NCBI RefSeq assembly: GCF_016820245.1
Contig: NZ_JAFCAR010000003.1
Coordinates: forward strand, 736,197 to 800,196
Length of the DNA stretch: 64,000 nucleotides
Direction of reading: 5' to 3'
Source of the DNA: Jannaschia sp. Os4
GTDB taxonomy: Bacteria; Pseudomonadota; Alphaproteobacteria; Rhodobacterales; Rhodobacteraceae
A program made the position numbers and the translations under genes. Position 1 is the stretch's first letter. Every line of letters starts with the position of its first letter. This document shows, piece after piece, positions 18,503 to 25,568 of this stretch. The notes under the pieces are model-generated. The model had not been told where the DNA came from and made no database searches. It saw nothing but the letters and a program-made list of their open reading frames with translations.

Positions 18503-18524
18503 CGGAAGTCTCCTCTCTGCGGGA

Positions 18525-19928
18525 TCAGGCGGCCTTTGCCGCGGCGTCGTCCTCGACGCGCTGGTGCAGCGGCTCGTCGGCCATGCCGAGGCCGATCATC
18601 TCCTCGGCGATGGAGGGATGGAGCGGCATGGTCAGGTGCAGCTCGTTCGCGGTGAGGCCCGCATGGAGCGCCATCGCGCCGAGCTGCGCGGCCTCGGAGG
18701 CGTGCGGGCCGAAGAAGTGGAAGCCGAGGAGCCGCCCGTCGCCGCGCGCGACCACCGCCTTCATGAAGACGTCCATGTCGGAGCCGGACACGAGGGCTGC
18801 GAGCGGACGGAACGACGTGCGCCGCTCGACGACGTCGTGCCCTTGGTCTCGCGCCTCGTCGGCCGTCAGCCCGACGCTCGCGCATTCCGGCGTGGTGAAG
18901 GCGGCCGTCGGAACGAGATCGGGACGCGGCAGCGGATCGTCCTCGCCCGTGAGAAGATCGACGACCCGACGCGCGCCACGAACGGCCACGGGGGTGAGGG
19001 CGATGGGCTCGCAGACGTCGCCGACCGCGCGGATCGAGGGGACGGAGGTCCGGCCGTCGTCGTCGACGACGATGTGGCCGCGCTCGGTGGTCTCGATGCC
19101 CACGGTCCCGAGATGCAGCGCGTCCGTGTTCGGCGCGCGACCGACGGCCATCAGCACCTCGCCGTAGGCATCGTCGCCCGTTCCCTCGCCATCGAGGCGC
19201 AGGCCCTCGGCGTTTCGGTCGACCGCATCGACGGAGGCACCGAGCCGAACGGTGATGCCCTGCTTGCGCATCGCGTCGAGCAGAAGGCCGGACACCTCGG
19301 CGTCGAAGGGCTTGATGAGGCGATCGCCGCGCTCGAGGATCGTGACGTCGACCCCGAAGCGCGCCAGCATGCAGGCGAACTCCACGGCGATGTAACCCCC
19401 GCCGACGATCGCCATGCGCTCCGGAAGCGCGGTCAGCGTGAAGAGATCGTCCGAGGTGATGCAGTGCTCCGCCCCTGGAAGATCCGGAATCATCGGGCGT
19501 GCACCCGTCGCGATCAGGATCGCGTTAGTCCTGAATATGTCGCTGTCACCGGTGCAGACCGCGTCGGGCCCGATCGGGCGGGCGGCGGACTGGACGAGCG
19601 CGATGCCGGCCTTTCGCAGCCTGTCGGCGTGGAAGCCCGAGAGCCGATCGACCTCGCCGATCACCGCGTCCCGCAGCGCGGGCCAGTCGAACGTGACCCC
19701 GTCGTGCCGCCAGCCGAGTTGCCGCATCTCGGCGGCGGCGTCCGACATGCGGGCGGCATGGACGAGCAGCTTCTTCGGGACGCAGCCGGCGTTCACGCAG
19801 GTGCCCCCGACATGGGTGCCCTCGAAGACGACGACGGACAGGCCCGCCTCGGCGGCACGCCGGGCCGCCGCCATTCCGCCGGAGCCGGCACCGATCACGG
19901 CGAGGTCGAATGGGGTCGAACGGGTCAT
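18525..19928 (-). CDS. Glutathione-reductase-like FAD/NAD(P) disulfide oxidoreductase
   Basis: A 467-residue class I pyridine-nucleotide-disulfide oxidoreductase. The FAD-binding GAGSGG is at 13-18 and the redox-active pair is C44-V-N-A-G-C49 followed by VPKK, the form typical of glutathione reductases rather than lipoamide dehydrogenases. The second nucleotide-binding site is MAIVGGGYIAVEFA, and the C-terminal HPSIAEEM carries the histidine/glutamate pair that serves the partner active site. NADPH-binding arginines are not clear, so cofactor preference is open. The gene is 72 bases downstream of the glutaredoxin-AhpD gene, which makes a local electron chain plausible: NAD(P)H to this enzyme to glutathione to glutaredoxin. 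Confidence 0.9.
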   Translation of the reverse strand: MTRSTPFDLAVIGAGSGGMAAARRAAEAGLSVVVFEGTHVGGTCVNAGCVPKKLLVHAARMSDAAAEMRQLGWRHDGVTFDWPALRDAVIGEVDRLSGFHADRLRKAGIALVQSAARPIGPDAVCTGDSDIFRTNAILIATGARPMIPDLPGAEHCITSDDLFTLTALPERMAIVGGGYIAVEFACMLARFGVDVTILERGDRLIKPFDAEVSGLLLDAMRKQGITVRLGASVDAVDRNAEGLRLDGEGTGDDAYGEVLMAVGRAPNTDALHLGTVGIETTERGHIVVDDDGRTSVPSIRAVGDVCEPIALTPVAVRGARRVVDLLTGEDDPLPRPDLVPTAAFTTPECASVGLTADEARDQGHDVVERRTSFRPLAALVSGSDMDVFMKAVVARGDGRLLGFHFFGPHASEAAQLGAMALHAGLTANELHLTMPLHPSIAEEMIGLGMADEPLHQRVEDDAAAKAA

Positions 19929-20000
19929 GGTGGAACCTCCGGATGAAAGGGAGAGGCGCGACCGCCGGGGGGAGAGGGGACGTCGGCGGTCGCGCGGGGG

Positions 20001-21686
20001 TCAGGCGACCTGGGACAGGTCGCCGCCCGCCGCCGCGCGATCGCCGCGCAGCGGATAGCGGATGGCCAAGGTGTCGAGCGGGAGCCGATGCTCGCGCAGG
20101 AACGCATCGACCTGCGGCTCCACCTTCGGCATCGCGATGGCCGAGAAGCGCTGGATCATCGAGGCCATCGCGCAGACCGTGATGAGATGGACCAGCTCGG
20201 TCGGGTCGTAGGCGTCGACGGCGGGCTGGACCCATGCGCGCGGCGTCGTCAGCGGAACCTGCGCCGAAAGCCATGCGAGCTTGAGTGCGGCGCGCTCGGC
20301 CTCGTCGAAGAGATCCTCCGCGTCGGGTCGATCCTTCGCGGCGTCGAAGGCGTGACGCACGCGCTCGACGGCACGCTCGGTGCGACCCGCGGCATGCCAC
20401 GCGAGCCAGCCCTCGGAGGCGGCGAGGTAGTCGTTGCCCTTGGCCACATGGGAGACCCGCGCCATCAGATGCTTGAGCTCCGGCGCGATGGACACGTCGC
20501 CCGCGTCCTCGTCGGTCATCACGCCGACGTAGAAGCGCGCGTGCAGCGGACGGAGCGGCAGGGGCCACTCGGCCATCCATGCGGGCTCCATCCCGAGCTT
20601 CGCCTCGGCGTAGCGCGCGGGGCCGCCCGCGGTGATCGCATCCTTGCCGTAATGGGCCAGCATACGCGCCATGGAGGGGCCGCCCTCGGGGATGTCGTGG
20701 TCGAGGTTGCCCTTGGGGCCATCGTCCGCGCCGTGGCGCCCGGTCTCGATGCCCGCCCCGGACTCGGCCTTCTCGGCCCATTCCGCCTCGACCTTCACGC
20801 CGGTAAGGTCGTTGAACACGTTGAGGAAGCCGAACGCGGCGGCGATCATCGAGGCGGCCTCGACGTTGGCGTCGGCGCCGAGCTTCGTGAAGCGCGCCTC
20901 GTCGGCATAGCCGTGCACGAGGGCGAGGTCGTCCTCCGTCACCTCGTTTGTCGACGAATGGGCCACGAGTTCGGCCAAGGCGGCCTCGAAGGGCCCGAAG
21001 GTTCCCGAGTGGTCGCCCCTCCGGGCCCGGTCGATCGCCTTCGCATAGCCGGCGGAATCGTCCTCGCCCACCGAGGCGGAGTGGACCTGGCAATAATTGC
21101 ACCCTTGGGCGTTCGACGTGGCGTAGCCGAGCGCGTTCATCACTTCGCTGCCCGTCACCTTCTTGCCACCGCCGATGGCGCCGGCGTTGTGGCAGTAGAC
21201 GAACTGGCGGTAGGCGACCTCCGGCCAATGGTACTGGTAGTAGAAGCAGTTCGGCCAGAAGCCGAAGAACTCCTTGTACATCCGCAGGATCGGCTGGTCC
21301 TCCGGCACGTCGGAGGTCGACCCGTCGACCTCGGGGATGACGTCGCGCAGCTTGAGGTCTTCCGCCCCCTCGCCGACCGCCGCGTCCGACGGGATCGACA
21401 GATCCATCGGCCCGTCCGCGCGGGCCGCCAACGGGATCAGCCGTTCCGCCGCGCGGAGCGCCGAGACGTCGCCGGAGCCGTTCACATGCGTGTCTCCGAC
21501 GAAGGTCTGCGGCACGGTTGAGACGCCGGAGAGAAAGACCGCGAGGTTCGCGTTGCGGTCGGAGGCCGTGACGTCGACCTCGCCGTAGGGGAGGCTCGCC
21601 TCCGCGAGGACGTCCTTCACCTTGGCGCAGTAGGGGCAGTCGGGCTTCGTGAAGATCTGGATCGGTTCGTCGGCTCGGTCGGTCAT
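20001..21686 (-). CDS. Glutaredoxin domain fused to tandem AhpD/CMD-like domains
   Basis: A 561-residue fusion. Residues 1-85 are a glutaredoxin with active site C17-P-Y-C20 and the cis-proline motif STVPQTF. After a linker, an AhpD/carboxymuconolactone-decarboxylase-like domain carries GCNYCQVHSAS near residues 194-200, the peroxidase-type CxxC-xxH centre. A second AhpD-like half follows (HLMARVSHVAKGNDYLAASE) but has no cysteines there. The whole looks like a self-contained peroxidase fed by its own glutaredoxin. It is the first gene of the long leftward operon, directly ahead of the glutathione reductase-like gene, and is divergent from a LysR gene. The preferred peroxide is unknown. Confidence 0.87.
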   Translation of the reverse strand: MTDRADEPIQIFTKPDCPYCAKVKDVLAEASLPYGEVDVTASDRNANLAVFLSGVSTVPQTFVGDTHVNGSGDVSALRAAERLIPLAARADGPMDLSIPSDAAVGEGAEDLKLRDVIPEVDGSTSDVPEDQPILRMYKEFFGFWPNCFYYQYHWPEVAYRQFVYCHNAGAIGGGKKVTGSEVMNALGYATSNAQGCNYCQVHSASVGEDDSAGYAKAIDRARRGDHSGTFGPFEAALAELVAHSSTNEVTEDDLALVHGYADEARFTKLGADANVEAASMIAAAFGFLNVFNDLTGVKVEAEWAEKAESGAGIETGRHGADDGPKGNLDHDIPEGGPSMARMLAHYGKDAITAGGPARYAEAKLGMEPAWMAEWPLPLRPLHARFYVGVMTDEDAGDVSIAPELKHLMARVSHVAKGNDYLAASEGWLAWHAAGRTERAVERVRHAFDAAKDRPDAEDLFDEAERAALKLAWLSAQVPLTTPRAWVQPAVDAYDPTELVHLITVCAMASMIQRFSAIAMPKVEPQVDAFLREHRLPLDTLAIRYPLRGDRAAAGGDLSQVA

Positions 21687-21813
21687 GTCGGGCTCCGCGT
21701 TTCAGGGTTGCCCAAACATTGCGATGTAAGCCGTCCCCGGATAGTGACGGAACCCGAACGGGCCGTTCTCGAAGCGGAACGACCCGAGAGGAACGGATAC
21801 GGCGAGCCGTGCA
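21687..21813. promoter_or_regulatory. Divergent control region with two dyads (LysR operator candidates)
   Basis: The 127 bases between the leftward operon and the LysR gene should hold both promoters. Two dyads stand out: ACAT-TGCG-ATGT at 21716-21727 and a perfect GAACGG-G-CCGTTC at 21756-21768. LysR-type activators bind such partly symmetric sites between divergent genes. Which of the two is used cannot be told from sequence. Confidence 0.45.
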
Positions 21814-22770
21814 TTGAACCCATCGGCCTCATCACCCGGAACGGACCCGGACGTCGCGTCGAGCTATTCGATTGACGATCTCCGGCTCTTCGCCTTGGTG
21901 GCGGATGCAGGGTCCATGAGCGCGGCGGCGCGGCGGCACGGGATCGCGAAATCCGTCCTTTCCCGCGCGGTCGGCAAGATGGAGGGCGCGGCGGGCGGGC
22001 CGCTCTTCGACCGCACCCATGGCGGCATGGTCCCGACCAGCCTCGGGCGCGGCCTCCTGCCGGTGGCGAACCGGGCGCTGGAGGTCGCGAGGGACGCGCA
22101 GGAGGCGATGCGTTCCGCGCAGGGAACGCCTCAGGGCACCCTGCGCATCGCCGCCTCGGCCTTGTCGGGCCAGAAGATCGTTGCGCCCGCGATCGCGCGC
22201 ATGGCGCAGCTCCACCCGCAGGTCGCCACGACGCTCGTCGTGACCGGGCACGGCCCTGATCCGATGGAGGGCGATCTCGACCTCGTCCTACGGATCGGCT
22301 CGCCACCGCAGCCCTACCTTGTCTCCCGAAAGCTGATCGCCTCGCGGCTCGTTCCCTACGTCCACCGCACGGCCGCCGCTCGCATCGACCTGAATGACGT
22401 GGCTGCGGTCGAAGGAATGGGACGGATCGTCATCGCCGTCGAAGGTGTCTCCGCCGACTGGGAACTCTCGGACGAGCACGGAAACATCCGCATCCTCCGA
22501 AGCAGAGCGCTGGTGAAGGTGGGAGATCCGACCGTCGCGCTCGGGATCCTTACCGCGGGCTCGGGCGTGGCCCTCATTCCCGAGGTCTATGGTGGTCCTC
22601 TCGTCCGCGCGGGGGTGCTGGTGCGGGCCCTCCCGAATTGGATCGGCCCCCAGATGGAGATCCGGGCCGTGATGCCGCCGCGTCGCGCGGCGATCCCCGC
22701 GGTCGCCGTCTTCCTCGATATCCTGATGGAGCACGGACGAGCGCTCGCGGAAGACCTGGTTCGGCCGTAG
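21814..22770 (+). CDS. LysR family transcriptional regulator
   Basis: About 318 residues. The N-terminal HTH reads LRLFALVADAGSMSAAARRHGIAKSVLSRAVGKME, a clear LysR pattern, and the C-terminal part has the inducer-binding fold (GTLRIAASALSGQKIVAPAI, later LGILTAGSGVALIPE). I start at TTG 21814; no ATG fits, and a GAGGAA is about 20 bases upstream, so the exact start is uncertain. It is divergent from the glutaredoxin-AhpD operon and probably activates it, the standard arrangement for this family. A cysteine-based redox switch like that of OxyR is not evident, since the protein contains no obvious paired cysteines. Confidence 0.87.
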   Translation: MNPSASSPGTDPDVASSYSIDDLRLFALVADAGSMSAAARRHGIAKSVLSRAVGKMEGAAGGPLFDRTHGGMVPTSLGRGLLPVANRALEVARDAQEAMRSAQGTPQGTLRIAASALSGQKIVAPAIARMAQLHPQVATTLVVTGHGPDPMEGDLDLVLRIGSPPQPYLVSRKLIASRLVPYVHRTAAARIDLNDVAAVEGMGRIVIAVEGVSADWELSDEHGNIRILRSRALVKVGDPTVALGILTAGSGVALIPEVYGGPLVRAGVLVRALPNWIGPQMEIRAVMPPRRAAIPAVAVFLDILMEHGRALAEDLVRP

Positions 22771-23030
22771 CGCGTCGCCCAAGTTGCGTCAGTGCTCACG
22801 CGCAGTCTTGCTGATTCCGGTCCCCTACGGGAACGAGGCGTTCGTAATCGGGGCGTGTTGGGACGCCATGGCCCGTCCATCTTCTACGAAGTCCCGACCT
22901 GTACGGAGGCTTCCCATGCCGACGAACAGTCCTTCCACCAAGCCCGACTGCCCTCGTTGACCGCGGGACGTTCACGTCGGACGAATTGGTCAGATGAAAC
23001 CGTTGCACCAGTATAGCTGGGGAGAACCGC

Positions 23031-23501
23031 CTAGCGCCCCTTCCGGACGACATCATCCTCCCTGCCCTCATGATCGCTTGCGCAATGCGCGTGATCGGCC
23101 AGCGTCTCGATCACGCGGCATTCCGCGACGGCTCCGCCCTCGTTCGCCTGAACGCAGCCCTCGACCATGCGGACCAGCTCGCGGCGCAGCCCCTCCAGCC
23201 GGGCGATCCGGCTCTCGACGTCCGCGAGGTGCCGCCGCGCTATGACGTCGGCCCGGTCGCAGGGCCGGTCGGGATGGTCGGCGAGGTCCAGAAGTTCGCG
23301 CGTGGCGTCGAGCGAGAAGCCGAGGTCGCGTGCGTGGCGCAGGAAGCCCAGCCGCCGCCGGGCAGCCGCGTCGAAGAGGCGCTGGTTGCCCTCGCTGCGC
23401 GCGGCGGGCGGCAGGAGGCCGATCTTCTCGTAGTGCCGCACGGTGCCCACGGCGATCCCAGTCTCGCGGGCGAGTTGGCCCACGGTGAAGCGCTCCGTCA
23501 T
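23031..23501 (-). CDS. MerR family metal-responsive regulator
   Basis: A 156-residue regulator, start ATG 23501 with GGAGGGAG upstream. The HTH is FTVGQLARETGIAVGTVRHYEKIGLLPPAARSEGNQR in order, here split: helix-turn-helix 6-22 and the wing with NQRLF. Cysteines at 81, 116, 128 and 140, plus the HAHC and following histidines at the C-terminus, resemble CadR/ZntR/PbrR proteins that bind soft divalent metals. It is divergent from the CDF exporter gene, and the gap contains the typical MerR promoter. Zn, Cd, Pb or Co are possible effectors. Confidence 0.9.
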   Translation of the reverse strand: MTERFTVGQLARETGIAVGTVRHYEKIGLLPPAARSEGNQRLFDAAARRRLGFLRHARDLGFSLDATRELLDLADHPDRPCDRADVIARRHLADVESRIARLEGLRRELVRMVEGCVQANEGGAVAECRVIETLADHAHCASDHEGREDDVVRKGR

Positions 23502-23532
23502 CGTCTTTCTCCCTCCACGTCCACATCGGGGC

Positions 23533-23563
23533 TTGAAGCTACAACCGTTGTAGCCCCTACCTG
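23533..23563 (+). promoter_or_regulatory. MerR-type promoter: -35, 19-bp spacer with dyad, -10
   Basis: TTGAAG (23533-23538) and TACCTG (23558-23563) are separated by 19 bases, the stretched spacing that MerR proteins correct by twisting DNA. The spacer contains the perfect 7-3-7 dyad GCTACAA-CCG-TTGTAGC (23538-23554). It reads toward the CDF exporter gene, 30 bases ahead of its start. Confidence 0.82.
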
Positions 23564-23592
23564 TGGTCCCGAACAAGATTCGGGAGACGATC

Positions 23593-24255
23593 ATGAGCGG
23601 TGGATGCTGCGGGCACGGGCCCGAGATGAAGGACGCCTCGGCCCCGTTCCGGCGCGCGCTCTGGGCGGTGATCGCGATCAACGCCACCATGTTCGCCGTC
23701 GAGATGACGGCCGGCGCGCTGGCGGGCAGCCAGGCGCTCAAGGCCGACGCGCTCGACTTCGCCGCCGACACCGCGACCTACGCGATCAGCCTCGCGGTGC
23801 TGGGAGCGTCGTTGCGCGTGCGCGCCACGGCGGCGCTGGCCAAGGGCACGAGCCTCGCGCTGATGGGCTTGTGGGTGTTCGGGTCGACCATCTGGGCCGC
23901 GCTCGGGCCGGGCCTGCCGGACGCCCCGGTGATGGGCGTGGTGGGGCTGCTGGCGCTCGCGGCGAACCTCGCCTCGGTCCTGCTACTCCTGCGCTTCCGC
24001 GACGGCGACGCGAACGTGCGCTCGGTGTGGCTGTGCTCGCGCAACGACGCCATCGGCAACGTGGCCGTCGTGGCTGCCGCCCTCGGCGTGTTCGGCACCG
24101 GCACGGCCTGGCCTGACCTCGCAGTCGCGGGCGTCATGTCGGTGCTGTTTCTGTCGGCCTCCGTCTCGATCCTGCGGCAGGCCTTGGGCGAGCTGAAAGA
24201 GGCGAGCAACGCTGCTGGCGGCCACGAGGCACATACAGCGGAGCAACACTCATGA
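23593..24255 (+). CDS. CDF family cation exporter
   Basis: A 220-residue inner-membrane protein with about six hydrophobic segments, start ATG 23593 after GGGAGA. Helix 2 has KADALDFAADT and helix 5 has SRNDAIGNVAV, the aspartates that form the metal site of cation diffusion facilitators. A short N-terminal CCGHG may bind metal before export. The cytoplasmic C-terminal domain found in larger family members is absent. Downstream of the MerR-type promoter, it is presumably induced by the metal it exports. Zinc, cobalt or cadmium are the usual substrates of the family. Confidence 0.85.
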   Translation: MSGGCCGHGPEMKDASAPFRRALWAVIAINATMFAVEMTAGALAGSQALKADALDFAADTATYAISLAVLGASLRVRATAALAKGTSLALMGLWVFGSTIWAALGPGLPDAPVMGVVGLLALAANLASVLLLLRFRDGDANVRSVWLCSRNDAIGNVAVVAAALGVFGTGTAWPDLAVAGVMSVLFLSASVSILRQALGELKEASNAAGGHEAHTAEQHS

Positions 24256-24271
24256 CGCGCAAGAGAACCAC

Positions 24272-25003
24272 GTGCTCCTCCGCCCGACCCCGCTTCTGGA
24301 CTACGACCACCCGTCGATCCGCGACCTGATCGCCGCGCGGGGCTGGGCCGACCTGCCGCGCTTCGATCGGGTCGGCGCGGCCTACGACGTCGTGCCCGAC
24401 GAAGTCGCCTTCGGCTACAACCGCGACGACGCGATCCCGGCATCGACCGTGCTCACGGACGGCTTCGGGCAGTCCAACACCAAGGCGACGCTGCTGATGG
24501 CGCTGCTGCGGGCATTAGGCGTCCCGTGCCGCCTGCACGGCTTCACCATCCACAAGGCCCTCCAGCGCGGCGTGGTGCCCGAGGTTGCCTACCGCATCGC
24601 GCCCGAGGAGATCCTGCACTTCTGGGTCGAGATCGAATGGGACGGCCGTTGGGTGAACCTTGAAGGGTTCACCCTCGACGCGGCGTTCCTCGGCGTGCTC
24701 CAGAGGAAGTTCGCCGGGCGGTCCTCGCTCTGCGCCTATGGGGCGGGGACGGCCTGCCTCCAAGCGCCGGACGTTATCTGGTCGGGCGGGGACACCTATA
24801 TCCAGCGCACCGGCATTGCCCGCGACCTCGGCCTCGGCACAACGGCCACCGCAAAGACCTCACGCCTTCCGAGGCCGACCCCGATCGCAACATGGACCGA
24901 CCGAGCCCTCGATCGCAGAGATCGAGGCCGGGCTGCGGGTCGTCGGACGTCTGGCCGTGAACGATCCAGTCTACCTCCCGATTTTCGAGCGACTGCTGGA
25001 TGA
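24272..25003 (+). pseudogene. Transglutaminase-like protein, 3' end replaced
   Basis: The first ~190 codons, from a GTG at 24272, read as a transglutaminase-like domain: GFGQSNTKATLLMALLRALG at the catalytic helix, and EEILHFWVEIEWDGRWVNLE for the histidine and downstream strand. The catalytic cysteine position holds serine (QSN). From about 24835 the frame becomes arginine-rich and unlike any family member, and a different reading frame becomes sensible (see the remnant at 24909), so the true 3' end has been lost at a junction. An ATG at 24252 with GGAG ahead of it lies in another frame. The gene is the likely second member of the CDF operon. Confidence 0.65.
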
Positions 25004-25223
25004 GAGGGCGAAGTCCATGTCCCAAGAGACCTTGCTCGCGGCCGCTCAGGAATGGGCTGCTCGAACCTCCGACGCACATCGAGCGGACCTGCTGGGCACA
25101 TCCACATGCCTGTCGCGTGGAACCCTGGTGCCTGCGAGCGATGCGGCGTTGGCGAACTTCAGACAGAGACGTGTAGCGAAATGTCTAGCAAAGCCGACGC
25201 GAACACGCGTGCACGCACAATAA
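24909..25223 (+). pseudogene. Remnant of integrase-associated small ORF
   Basis: The frame opening SIAEIEAGLRVVGRLAVNDP and continuing VYLPIFERLLDERAKS to about 25075 is clearly related to the small ORF at 50175 (IEAALRTVARLVITDETYLP, then IFERLQREHAQ). There is no start codon ahead of it in frame, and the last 50 codons are not conserved. In the intact module at 50 kb this ORF converges on a tyrosine integrase; here no integrase follows. I take it as a fossil of an earlier insertion. Confidence 0.6.
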
Positions 25224-25266
25224 CGTAACGCAAAGGGCAGCTCGCATACATCTAGGCAGACGGATG

Positions 25267-25280
25267 GTGGCGGAGACGAA
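25267..25280. repeat. 14-bp direct repeat, copy 1 (tRNA 3'-end-like)
   Basis: GTGGCGGAGACGAA also occurs at 51847-51860. Read on the minus strand it ends in CTCCGCCA(C), like the acceptor stem and CCA of many serine-type tRNA genes, the usual target of tyrosine integrases. No complete tRNA surrounds either copy. A chance match of this length is possible in 64 kb. Confidence 0.4.
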
Positions 25281-25353
25281 TCCGCTGGCGGAACGGCAGC
25301 AAGACTGTAACAACTTGATATATATGGGTTTGAAGGGCCGCTTCAGTGAAGGC

Positions 25354-25374
25354 TGTGTAGCATTCTGTGTAGCA
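25354..25374. repeat. Tandem TGTGTAGCA repeat, 12-bp period, copy 1
   Basis: TGTGTAGCA occurs at 25354-25362 and 25366-25374, period 12. The same pair with the same period (TGTGTAGCA, TGTGTAGC) sits at 51724-51743, just upstream of the integrase read leftward from 51701. It looks like a binding site for the integrase or its regulator, left behind here without the gene. Confidence 0.65.
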
Positions 25375-25480
25375 CAGTCTTGAGCGGCCTAGGGTTTTCT
25401 CGACGTTTCCGTCGAACCTTCGCGAGAGCTTCAGCGAGGAGCAAAAAATGTCTTAGGAGAGGTCAATCCCGTTGTTGGTA

Positions 25481-25509
25481 GGGCGGGAAGCGGTCGTTCG
25501 CTGCGGGTG
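25481..25509. repeat. 29-bp repeat, copy 1 (28/29 with 56843)
   Basis: The 29 bases beginning GGGCGGGAAGCGGTCG match 56843-56871 with one mismatch, in the same orientation. Both copies lie 50-60 bases beyond the 3' end of a leftward defence gene (res here, the UvrD-like helicase there). A weaker relative in reverse orientation is at 32098-32120. It could be a dispersed intergenic repeat or part of a recombination site. Confidence 0.75.
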
Positions 25510-25568
25510 TGATAACAGCTTAGACGCGCACGCTCTGGGGTGTCCAAAATTGGCCATGTGTGGGGGGT

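Noticed and set aside
18342..19946. Long plus-strand frame opposite the glutathione-reductase-like gene
   Set aside because: Antisense shadow with no recognisable motifs.
23070..24116. Plus-strand frame over the MerR gene and CDF start
   Set aside because: It runs across two well-supported genes in other frames and has no motif.
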